Source: CAJQQY01 sp964352225 (GTDB lineage Bacteria > Bacteroidota > Bacteroidia > Chitinophagales > Saprospiraceae). Taken from it: a stretch of DNA of 6,307 bases. The stretch is from positions 1-6,307 of the forward strand of contig CAYGRM010000389.1 in the NCBI GenBank assembly GCA_964352225.1, read 5' to 3'. The translations under genes were made by a program, and so were the position numbers. Below are positions 1-6,307 of this stretch, piece by piece. Position 1 is the first letter of the stretch; the number at the start of each line of letters is the position of its first letter. The notes beneath the pieces are model-generated. The model did not search any database, was not told where the DNA came from, and worked only from the letters and a program-made list of their open reading frames with translations.

Positions 1-74
1 TACCTATGTGGTAAAAACGTATTTCAAAAGTTCACAGGATTTGTCTAAGAACCAATAGTAATAATCGTTTAATC
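1..74 (-). other. Non-coding tail downstream of gltD
   Basis: The 74 bp after the gltD stop hold no recognisable gene. On the gltD strand a weak bulged hairpin can be drawn (GTTC at 52-49 pairing with GAAC at 33-30, inner ACA/TGT, then TTTT at 29-26). It is too weak to call a terminator with confidence. The operon may end here or continue beyond the window edge; the sequence does not settle this. Confidence 0.3.
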
Positions 75-1502
75 TTATTCTTTCATCAAAAATTTATCTA
101 CTGCAAGTGCTGCTTTCCGACCTTCTGCAATCGCCCAAACCACCAAAGATTGCCCTCTTCGCATATCGCCTGCAGTAAAAACTTTTTCTAAGTTAGTTTG
201 ATAATTATCATCTTTAACATTGCCTCGCTCAGTCAATTCAATATTTAATTTCTCTAGTACCCCTTTATGTTGAGGATGTAAATAACCAACTGCCAGCAAA
301 GCCAATTCGCAAGGTATTTCCCTTCCCGTTCCTTCGATCTCCTCAAAATTGGAACGTCCAGTTGCCTCGTTAATCACCCATTTCAAATCGACCAATTTTA
401 CAGCTTTAAGGTTTCCTTTTTCATCACCAATAAATTCTTTGGTCAAAATAGCCCACTCCCGCTCGCAACCTTCCTCGTGAGAGGAAGTTGTTTTGAGCAA
501 CATGGGCGCGGCAGTCCAAGGTATATCCTTTGGTCGACTCTGAGGAGGCTGTGTTAAGATTTCCAATTGCATAATAGATTTGGCTCCGTGGCGATTAGAG
601 GTACCGATGCAATCAGAGCCAGTATCTCCTCCTCCAATCACTATCACATTTTTTCCGGTAGCGAGCAACTCTTCTTCTTTTGGGATGGAATCGCCAGCTA
701 CTCTTTTATTATTTTGTTCTAAAAATTCCATCGCAAAATGAACCCCATTTAACTCTTCGCCTTTTACATTTAGTTTTCTAGGAATGGTAGATCCACCACA
801 CAAAACAACTGCGTCGTAGTCTTTAACTATTTCCTCGATTGATACATTTTCTCCAACCGTAGTATTTATTTTGAATTGAATTCCTTCTGCTTCCATCAAC
901 TTGAGTCGTCGATCTATCACCCATTTTTCTAATTTAAAATCTGGAATTCCATAACGAAGTAAACCACCAATTCGGTTATTTTTTTCAAAAACAGTCACGG
1001 AATGTCCTTCTTTATTTAGTTGATCAGCTACTGCTAATCCTGCTGGGCCTGATCCTACAATTGCTACTTTTTTCCCTGTTCGAGCAGCAGGAGGATTTGG
1101 CTGGATATAATTATTTTCAAATGCTTTTTCAATGATATTTTTTTCAATTAACTCAATGGTGACTGGCGATTGATTAATTCCAAGTACGCATTTTGATTCA
1201 CATGGCGCAGGGCAAATTCTTCCTGTAAATTCTGGGAAATTATTTGTTTCGCTCAAAATATGAAAAGCACTTTCCCAATCTTCCTCATAAACTGCATCAT
1301 TAAAATCAGGGATTACATTTCCTAGTGGACACCCACTTTGACAAAAAGGAACTCCACAATCCATGCATCGGCTTGCCTGCGTTTTGATTTTTTTAGCAGA
1401 AAAATCTTTATAAATTTCATCGTAATCTTTAACTCGAACTTCTGGTTGTCGTGATTCGGGTAACTCTCTTTTATATTTTAAAAAACCTTGTGGATCTGCC
1501 AT
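75..1502 (-). CDS. gltD: Glutamate synthase small subunit GltD, NAD(P)H-dependent
   Basis: Small subunit of glutamate synthase. It takes hydride from NAD(P)H onto FAD and sends electrons through 4Fe-4S clusters to the FMN of GltB. At 475 aa it is full length for the family. The N-terminal cluster domain has C46-x2-C49-x4-C54-x3-C58 and then C97-x3-C101-x3-C105, the cysteine pattern shared with dihydropyrimidine dehydrogenase and related flavoproteins. The first Rossmann motif, GSGPAG (149-154), binds FAD. The second, GGGDTG (290-295), lies in the pyridine-nucleotide domain. The C-terminal AGD motif (Gly445-Asp446), followed by GQSLVVWAIAEGR, closes the FAD site. I could not decide between NADH and NADPH. 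Stand-alone GltD-like proteins also serve other partners (for example NfnB-type and PreT-type enzymes), but a complete gltB directly upstream makes the GltD role clear. The ATG is preceded by an AT-rich stretch ending ATAAAG and no Shine-Dalgarno. The residues just after the start, beginning MADPQGFLKY, fit the normal GltD N-terminus. Confidence 0.97.
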   Translation of the reverse strand: MADPQGFLKYKRELPESRQPEVRVKDYDEIYKDFSAKKIKTQASRCMDCGVPFCQSGCPLGNVIPDFNDAVYEEDWESAFHILSETNNFPEFTGRICPAPCESKCVLGINQSPVTIELIEKNIIEKAFENNYIQPNPPAARTGKKVAIVGSGPAGLAVADQLNKEGHSVTVFEKNNRIGGLLRYGIPDFKLEKWVIDRRLKLMEAEGIQFKINTTVGENVSIEEIVKDYDAVVLCGGSTIPRKLNVKGEELNGVHFAMEFLEQNNKRVAGDSIPKEEELLATGKNVIVIGGGDTGSDCIGTSNRHGAKSIMQLEILTQPPQSRPKDIPWTAAPMLLKTTSSHEEGCEREWAILTKEFIGDEKGNLKAVKLVDLKWVINEATGRSNFEEIEGTGREIPCELALLAVGYLHPQHKGVLEKLNIELTERGNVKDDNYQTNLEKVFTAGDMRRGQSLVVWAIAEGRKAALAVDKFLMKE

Positions 1503-1562
1503 CTTTATAAATGATTAAAAAGTAAATAGGAATAATTTTCTTGGATAAACTTGAAAAGTAAA
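1503..1562 (-). other. gltB-gltD intergenic gap
   Basis: This 60-bp, strongly AT-rich spacer separates the gltB stop from the gltD start. I see no hairpin followed by a T-run and no convincing Bacteroidota promoter (TTTG with TAnnTTTG), which favours co-transcription with gltB. No Shine-Dalgarno precedes gltD. A 10-nt direct repeat, ATTTACTTTT on the coding strand, occurs twice (1554-1563 and 1518-1527). The gltB-proximal copy overlaps the last-read base of the gltB stop-codon region. No function is assigned. Confidence 0.6.
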
Positions 1563-4500
1563 TTAAACGATCAATGCTTTAGCCTCTTTTTTCTTTTCTA
1601 AAATTGCTTTATAATCTCTTGGTATCACTTTTACAAAAGTGTGTTTTTTAAGCTCCCAATTATTTAAAATATCCAAAGCTTTTTTGCTACTGGTATAAAG
1701 AAAATGTTCTCGTAACAATGTTCTTACATTTTCAAAATCAGCATCATCCATTTGATCTAAATCAACCAATTCCGGATTATATTGATTTTCGAAATCCCCC
1801 CAATCATTATAAATATAAGCAATTCCACCACTCATTCCAGCTGCGAAATTTTTTCCTGTTTTTCCTAAAACAATAATTCTGCCTCCCGTCATATACTCGC
1901 AACCGTGATCTCCGATTCCCTCCACAACAGCCTGCGCACCTGAATTTCGTACCGCAAATCTTTCCCCTGCCAAACCCTTGATAAATGCTTTTCCAGAAGT
2001 CGCGCCATAAAAAGCGACATTACCAATAATGATATTTTCACCTGCTTCAAAAGGTGCATTTCGATCAGGAATAGCAATTAGTTTTGCACCTGATAATCCT
2101 TTTCCAAAATAATCGTTCGATTCTCCTTCCAGAGTAAAAGTCAACCCTTGGACGGAAAATGCTCCAAAACTTTGTCCAGCGGATCCAATAAATCTAAATT
2201 TATAAGTATCCTCTGGCAAGCCTTCTAAACCATATCTTTTAGAAATTTCATTGGACAAAAGTGTACCAACTGCCCGATCAGTATTTTTTACAAAAAAAGT
2301 GGTATTCGAGCTTTTACCTTCATCTAAACTTTTCCCGATATGACTTAAAAGTTTCCAATCTAAAATTCCTTTTAATCCATGATCTTGTTCCACTTTTTTG
2401 AATTGTCCAATTGACTCATCAGCAGATTCTTTAAAAAGAATTGGACTTAGATCTAGCGTTTTATATTTCCAATTGGAAATGGCTTTTTTAGTTTTTAATA
2501 ATTCTACTTTTCCCACCATCTCATCTATAGTTCGGAAACCTAGTTGTGCCATATATTTCCTCAGATCCTCCGCCAAAAAAGTAAAAAAGTTAACAATGTG
2601 CTCTGGGTCAGCAGTAAAGCGTTTTCGTAAATCAGGATTTTGGGTAGCGATGCCGACAGGGCAAGTATTCATATGACATTTTCGCATCATAATGCATCCT
2701 TCTACTACCAAGGCTGCAGTAGCGACTCCCCATTCTTCGGCGCCTAATAAAGTTGCAATTGCCAAATCTCGCCCAGTCCGAATTTGTCCATCCGTTTGTA
2801 AAACCACTCGATCCCTTAATTTATTTTTGACTAAAGTTTGATGGGATTCTGCCAAACCAAGTTCCCAAGGCAAGCCAGCATGTCTAACCGAGGTCAGCGG
2901 CGAAGCTCCTGTCCCACCATCATGTCCTGAAATCAAAATAGCATCGGCATGCGCTTTGGCAACTCCTGCCGCAATAATTCCAACTCCAGTTTTGGAAACT
3001 AATTTTACATTAATTCTAGCAGCACGATTGGCATTTTTCAAATCATATATTATTTGTGCTATATCCTGTATCGAATAAATATGATGGTGCGGTGGAGGTG
3101 AAATTAAGCCAACACCTGGCGTTGAATTTCGAACTCGACCAATCCAATCATCTACTTTGTGTCCAGGCAGTTGACCACCCTCTCCAGGTTTTGCTCCTTG
3201 GGCCATTTTGATCTGCAACTCATCAGCATTAGTTAAATAATGGCTAGTCACACCGAATCTTCCACTTGCTACCTGCTTGATGGCAGATCGTTCCCAGTCT
3301 CCATTTTTCTTTTTACCAAAACGACGAACATCTTCTCCTCCTTCACCACTATTACTTTTAGCTCCAATTCGATTCATGGCTATCGCTAAGGTAGAATGTG
3401 CTTCGTGGGAAATAGAACCAAAGGACATGGCTCCAGTAGAGAAGCGTTTAAAAATATCTTCGACTGGTTCAACTTCCTCGATAGGTATAGATTCTCCTTT
3501 TCGAAAATCTAAAAGTCCTCGAAGCGTACAAGCTTTTTCGGAGCGTTCATCAATTAATTTTGCATACTTTTGAAAGGCTTCAAAATTTCCTTTTCGAGTA
3601 GCATATTGCAATAAATGGATGGTCTGTGGATTGAATAAATGAAATTCTCCATCCTCCCGCCAAGCATAAATTCCTCCATTTTCTAAAAATTTATTGTTAA
3701 GAGATTTTTCAGGAAACGCTTTTTTAAATTTAGCGATGATCTCCTTAGCAATTTCATCGAATCCAAGTCCTTGTAATCTCGAAACTGTTCCTGTAAAACA
3801 ATGCTGAATCACTTTGGAATTGATTCCTAATGCTTCAAAGATTTGTGCACCTTTATAAGATTGTAAAGTTGAAATTCCATTTTTTGACATAATTTTTAAT
3901 AGACCTTTCCCTATGGCTTTGACATATCTTTTATGCAAAACTTCAAGGGTAAATTCTGGTTCAAAGAATTTTTTCTCAAATAAATCATCAATGGTACGGA
4001 AGGCCATATATGGATTAATGGCATCAGCCCCAAATCCAATCAAGGTAGCAAAATGATGAGTTTCCCAAATATCTCCACCTTCAATAACTATAGAAGTTTT
4101 AGTTCTTAAACCTTCTCGAATTAAATGATGATGTATAGCTCCTGTAGCTAAAAGTGTTGGAATGGGCGCTGAATTAAGGTCAGCAGAAGCGTCTGATAAA
4201 ACCAAGATATTTGCACCATTTCGAATTAGATCTTCAGCAGTTGCGCAAATGTAATCTATGGCTGCTCTTAACCTTCCTTTTTGTCCATCAGGCTTAAAAA
4301 CTAAATCAATGACTCCGGTCTGGTAATCGTTATGTTGCAGATTTTTTATTTTTAAAAGTTCCTCATGCGTCAAAAGTGGTTGAGCCAGATGAATAGATTT
4401 GGCGTGAGAAGCATCCAATTTTAAAATATTATTTTGACTTCCAAGCTTTGTAAATAGTGACATAACACTATATTCACGGATCGGATCAATCGGTGGATTA

Positions 4501-6089
4501 GTTACTTGGGCAAACAATTGTTTGAAGTAATTAGCAAGATGCTGAGGTTGTTGTGAAAGAATTGCAAGCGGTGTATCTGTACCCATCGAACCAATCGGTT
4601 CTGTCTCCGCTTTCACCATTGGTCCTAAAATAAACTTTAGGTCTTCCTTAGTGTACCCATGTAGTTTTTGTAATTGTAGCAAACTGGCTTGATTGATTAC
4701 GTGCTCAGTTTCGTTAACTAAAGGAATGTCCTTTAGCACCAATTTATGTTCATTTAACCAATCTTGGTAAGGCAATCTTTGACAAACTATTCGCTTTAAT
4801 TCTTCATCTCCGATAATTCGATTTTCATCCAAATCTGCAATCAACATTTTCCCAGGTTGAAGCCTTCCTTTCGAAATAATGGTGGAAGGATCAACTGGCA
4901 AAGCCCCTGCTTCTGATGCCACAATTAATACATCATCTGCCGTCAAGCAATACCTTGAAGGGCGTAATCCATTTCGATCTAAAGTTGCTCCAACTAAAAT
5001 TCCATCAGTAAAACAAATGGAAGCAGGGCCATCCCAAGGCTCGATTAAATTTTCGTGATAATCATAAAATGCTTTTTTGTAATCAGCCATTTGACTATCC
5101 TGTTGCCATGCTTCAGGGATCATCATCATCAAGGCATGAGGCAATGTTTTACCACTCAAAACCAGAAATTCTAATACATTGTCAAAGGTTCCTGAATCAG
5201 ACAAACCTGTTCCGCAAATTGGTTTTAATTTTTCTAATTCATCCTCTGTAAAAATCTCTGAAGCCAATTGTGCTTCACGTGATTTCCACCAATTGATATT
5301 TCCTTGAATGGTATTGATTTCTCCATTGTGCGCTACATATCTAAAAGGTTGAGCAAGTTTCCATTTTGGTTGGGTATTGGTACTAAATCGAGAGTGAATG
5401 GTCGCAATGGCTGACTTAAACTGTGCATCGTGCAAATCAGGAAAATAAGGTCTTAATTGAAAAGTAGTTAATTGACCTTTGTAAATAATTGTCTTGTAGG
5501 AAAGGGAAGTGATGTAGAAAATTTCCTTTGACTGAGGATAAGTCCGGTGTAAATTATGCGTAGCATATTTTCTTAAAATATATAATTTCCTTTCTAAATC
5601 TTTTGAATTTAAATATTCTATTGGTTTTAAAAATACCTGTTCCATCCTTGGTTCAGATAAAACAGCAGACTCTCCTAACTCCTCATTATCAGTTGGAATT
5701 TTTCGATAGCCAAGTAACTCGAAGCCCATCTCATCAATATAATCATTGAGTAATACTCGACATTGATTCCGTAAATTCTTTTCTTTTGGAAAAAAAATTA
5801 CGCCAACTCCGTATTTACCAAAATCAGGTAAATTAAACCCAAGCTCTCTACATTTTTTCTCAAAAAATTCATGGGGTGTTTGTACTAAAATGCCTGCTCC
5901 GTCGCCGGTGTTGGGTTCACAACCACAGGCTCCTCGGTGCTCCATATTTTGTAACATGACCAAAGCATCTTCTATCAGCTGATGAGTTTTAATCCCCTTT
6001 AAATTTGCGATGAGTCCAGTTCCACAAGAATCTTTTTCGAGCTCTGGAATGTATAAGCCTTTTTGCTGGGCGGTATTTCCTCCTTCCAT
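1563..6089 (-). CDS. gltB: Glutamate synthase (GOGAT) large subunit GltB
   Basis: Large subunit of cytoplasmic glutamate synthase: it hydrolyses glutamine and transfers the ammonia to 2-oxoglutarate, giving glutamate. At 1508 aa it has the usual full length. The N-terminal class II (Ntn) amidotransferase domain spans about residues 22-440. Cys22, in EKDSCGTG, is the expected nucleophile, exposed by removal of a 21-residue propeptide. RFSTN (234-238), HNGEINT (254-260) and SDSGTFDN (297-304) are its active-site and glutamine-binding motifs. A central linker domain follows, then the FMN-binding barrel from about 870 to 1230, with GAMSFGS around Met888, SGEGGED (914-920), PPPHHH (998-1003) and GHDGGTG (1055-1061). 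Cys1132, Cys1138 and Cys1143 (C-x5-C-x4-C) match the 3Fe-4S site. The glycine-rich beta-helix (GXGXG) domain lies at about 1250-1490. The start is the only in-frame ATG ahead of Cys22. It has no Shine-Dalgarno upstream, as is normal in Bacteroidota. gltD follows after 60 bp. The identity is secure; domain borders are approximate. Confidence 0.98.
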   Translation of the reverse strand: MEGGNTAQQKGLYIPELEKDSCGTGLIANLKGIKTHQLIEDALVMLQNMEHRGACGCEPNTGDGAGILVQTPHEFFEKKCRELGFNLPDFGKYGVGVIFFPKEKNLRNQCRVLLNDYIDEMGFELLGYRKIPTDNEELGESAVLSEPRMEQVFLKPIEYLNSKDLERKLYILRKYATHNLHRTYPQSKEIFYITSLSYKTIIYKGQLTTFQLRPYFPDLHDAQFKSAIATIHSRFSTNTQPKWKLAQPFRYVAHNGEINTIQGNINWWKSREAQLASEIFTEDELEKLKPICGTGLSDSGTFDNVLEFLVLSGKTLPHALMMMIPEAWQQDSQMADYKKAFYDYHENLIEPWDGPASICFTDGILVGATLDRNGLRPSRYCLTADDVLIVASEAGALPVDPSTIISKGRLQPGKMLIADLDENRIIGDEELKRIVCQRLPYQDWLNEHKLVLKDIPLVNETEHVINQASLLQLQKLHGYTKEDLKFILGPMVKAETEPIGSMGTDTPLAILSQQPQHLANYFKQLFAQVTNPPIDPIREYSVMSLFTKLGSQNNILKLDASHAKSIHLAQPLLTHEELLKIKNLQHNDYQTGVIDLVFKPDGQKGRLRAAIDYICATAEDLIRNGANILVLSDASADLNSAPIPTLLATGAIHHHLIREGLRTKTSIVIEGGDIWETHHFATLIGFGADAINPYMAFRTIDDLFEKKFFEPEFTLEVLHKRYVKAIGKGLLKIMSKNGISTLQSYKGAQIFEALGINSKVIQHCFTGTVSRLQGLGFDEIAKEIIAKFKKAFPEKSLNNKFLENGGIYAWREDGEFHLFNPQTIHLLQYATRKGNFEAFQKYAKLIDERSEKACTLRGLLDFRKGESIPIEEVEPVEDIFKRFSTGAMSFGSISHEAHSTLAIAMNRIGAKSNSGEGGEDVRRFGKKKNGDWERSAIKQVASGRFGVTSHYLTNADELQIKMAQGAKPGEGGQLPGHKVDDWIGRVRNSTPGVGLISPPPHHHIYSIQDIAQIIYDLKNANRAARINVKLVSKTGVGIIAAGVAKAHADAILISGHDGGTGASPLTSVRHAGLPWELGLAESHQTLVKNKLRDRVVLQTDGQIRTGRDLAIATLLGAEEWGVATAALVVEGCIMMRKCHMNTCPVGIATQNPDLRKRFTADPEHIVNFFTFLAEDLRKYMAQLGFRTIDEMVGKVELLKTKKAISNWKYKTLDLSPILFKESADESIGQFKKVEQDHGLKGILDWKLLSHIGKSLDEGKSSNTTFFVKNTDRAVGTLLSNEISKRYGLEGLPEDTYKFRFIGSAGQSFGAFSVQGLTFTLEGESNDYFGKGLSGAKLIAIPDRNAPFEAGENIIIGNVAFYGATSGKAFIKGLAGERFAVRNSGAQAVVEGIGDHGCEYMTGGRIIVLGKTGKNFAAGMSGGIAYIYNDWGDFENQYNPELVDLDQMDDADFENVRTLLREHFLYTSSKKALDILNNWELKKHTFVKVIPRDYKAILEKKKEAKALIV

Positions 6090-6214
6090 TTTGCATCAAT
6101 TTTATCTGGTTAGCAAAAATTAGGCAATTCAAACAATGCGGTTCACACTCTGTTAAGATTAAAACTATTTTTAATATGATTTATTAAAAAAGTATTTCTT
6201 ATAAAAAAGAAAGT

Positions 6215-6241
6215 ATTATAATCTCATTTGAAAATTTCAAA
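6215..6241 (-). promoter_or_regulatory. Candidate promoter: TTTG, 17-nt spacer, TATAAT
   Basis: On the coding strand TTTG (6241-6238) is followed by 17 nt and then TATAAT (6220-6215). The TTTG and its spacing fit the Bacteroidota -33 element, but TATAAT is the general sigma-70 -10 box, not the TAnnTTTG form expected in that phylum. Initiation here would leave a 5' leader of roughly 120 nt. In DNA this AT-rich such a pair can arise by chance, so this is a weak candidate. Confidence 0.25.
6227..6241. repeat. 15-bp palindrome in the gltB leader
   Basis: TTTGAAAATTTCAAA is a perfect inverted repeat with 7-bp arms around a single central base. It overlaps the TTTG of the candidate promoter, the position where an operator or activator site could sit. 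The symmetry is seen directly; any regulatory role is inference, and AT-rich DNA makes such palindromes fairly common. Confidence 0.3.
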
Positions 6242-6307
6242 ATTAATTTTTAAAAAATGTTAAGATGAAAATTTAAATCTAAGTCTCTCTCTTATACAAA
6301 TCACCGA

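Larger units (their letters stand above)
6090..6307 (-). promoter_or_regulatory. AT-rich leader upstream of gltB, likely holding the gltBD promoter
   Basis: This is 218 bp with no substantial ORF on either strand; plus-strand ATGs at 6136, 6258 and 6265 all stop within a few codons, so no divergent gene is visible up to the window edge. It is much more AT-rich than the genes. As it lies just upstream of gltB, it is the natural place for the operon promoter and any nitrogen-responsive control. It contains a promoter-like pair and a palindrome (listed separately). I found no sigma-54 type GG/GC pair and no riboswitch-like structure. The role is inferred from position. Confidence 0.5.

Noticed and set aside
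1..13. Small hairpin TACC-TATGT-GGTA at the window edge
   Set aside because: It has a four-base stem, is cut by the window edge, and its flanking T-run is on the wrong side for a gltD terminator.
26..52. Possible intrinsic terminator after gltD
   Set aside because: The stem is only 4 bp plus 3 bp with a 4-nt bulge and few G-C pairs, and is followed by just four T residues. Too weak to call.
1889..3573. ORFs of 62, 92 and 98 codons overlapping gltB (1889-2077, 2398-2676, 3277-3573)
   Set aside because: They lie wholly within strongly conserved gltB coding sequence, match no family I recognise, and lack any start context of their own.
5069..5251. 60-codon plus-strand ORF
   Set aside because: It is antisense to the conserved amidotransferase domain of gltB and is best explained as a shadow frame.
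6114..6122. TAATTTTTG on the coding strand as a Bacteroidota -7 element close to gltB
   Set aside because: It has one base too many between TA and TTTG, and no TTTG lies at the needed 17-23 nt upstream.
6151..6266. Direct repeat TGTTAAGAT at 6151-6159 and 6258-6266
   Set aside because: In about 220 bp of AT-rich DNA one shared 9-mer is roughly what chance gives, and the copies do not sit at promoter-like positions.
1..6307. A novel or undescribed multi-gene system
   Set aside because: Two intact, well-known housekeeping genes fill nearly all of the window, and the remaining flanks hold no further gene.

Overview
The window reads as a housekeeping locus of a Bacteroidota-type bacterium. The coding DNA is moderately AT-rich, the non-coding flanks are very AT-rich, neither gene has a Shine-Dalgarno sequence ahead of its start, and the protein sequences look like Bacteroidota GltB and GltD. 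The phylum is inferred from these traits. The sequence does not support a genus or family.

Layout, all on the minus strand and so read right to left: an AT-rich upstream leader (6090-6307); gltB, the large subunit of glutamate synthase (1563-6089, 1508 aa); a 60-bp AT-rich gap (1503-1562); gltD, the small subunit (75-1502, 475 aa); and a short non-coding tail (1-74). Both genes are complete and uninterrupted, and together they cover about 94% of the window. The order and spacing fit one gltBD transcript started in or beyond the right-hand leader.

The two products form glutamate synthase (GOGAT). GltD oxidises NAD(P)H on FAD and passes electrons through iron-sulfur clusters to FMN in GltB. 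GltB hydrolyses glutamine, channels the ammonia to 2-oxoglutarate at the FMN site, and yields two glutamates per cycle. With glutamine synthetase this is the main route of ammonia assimilation at low nitrogen. All expected catalytic and cluster residues that I checked are present.

I saw no mobile element, CRISPR array, RNA gene or novel system. What remains worth a look is small-scale: an out-of-frame ATG 7 nt before the gltB start, a ribosome-binding-like purine run inside rather than before gltB, a palindrome with a promoter-like pair in the leader, and short repeats around the intergenic gap.
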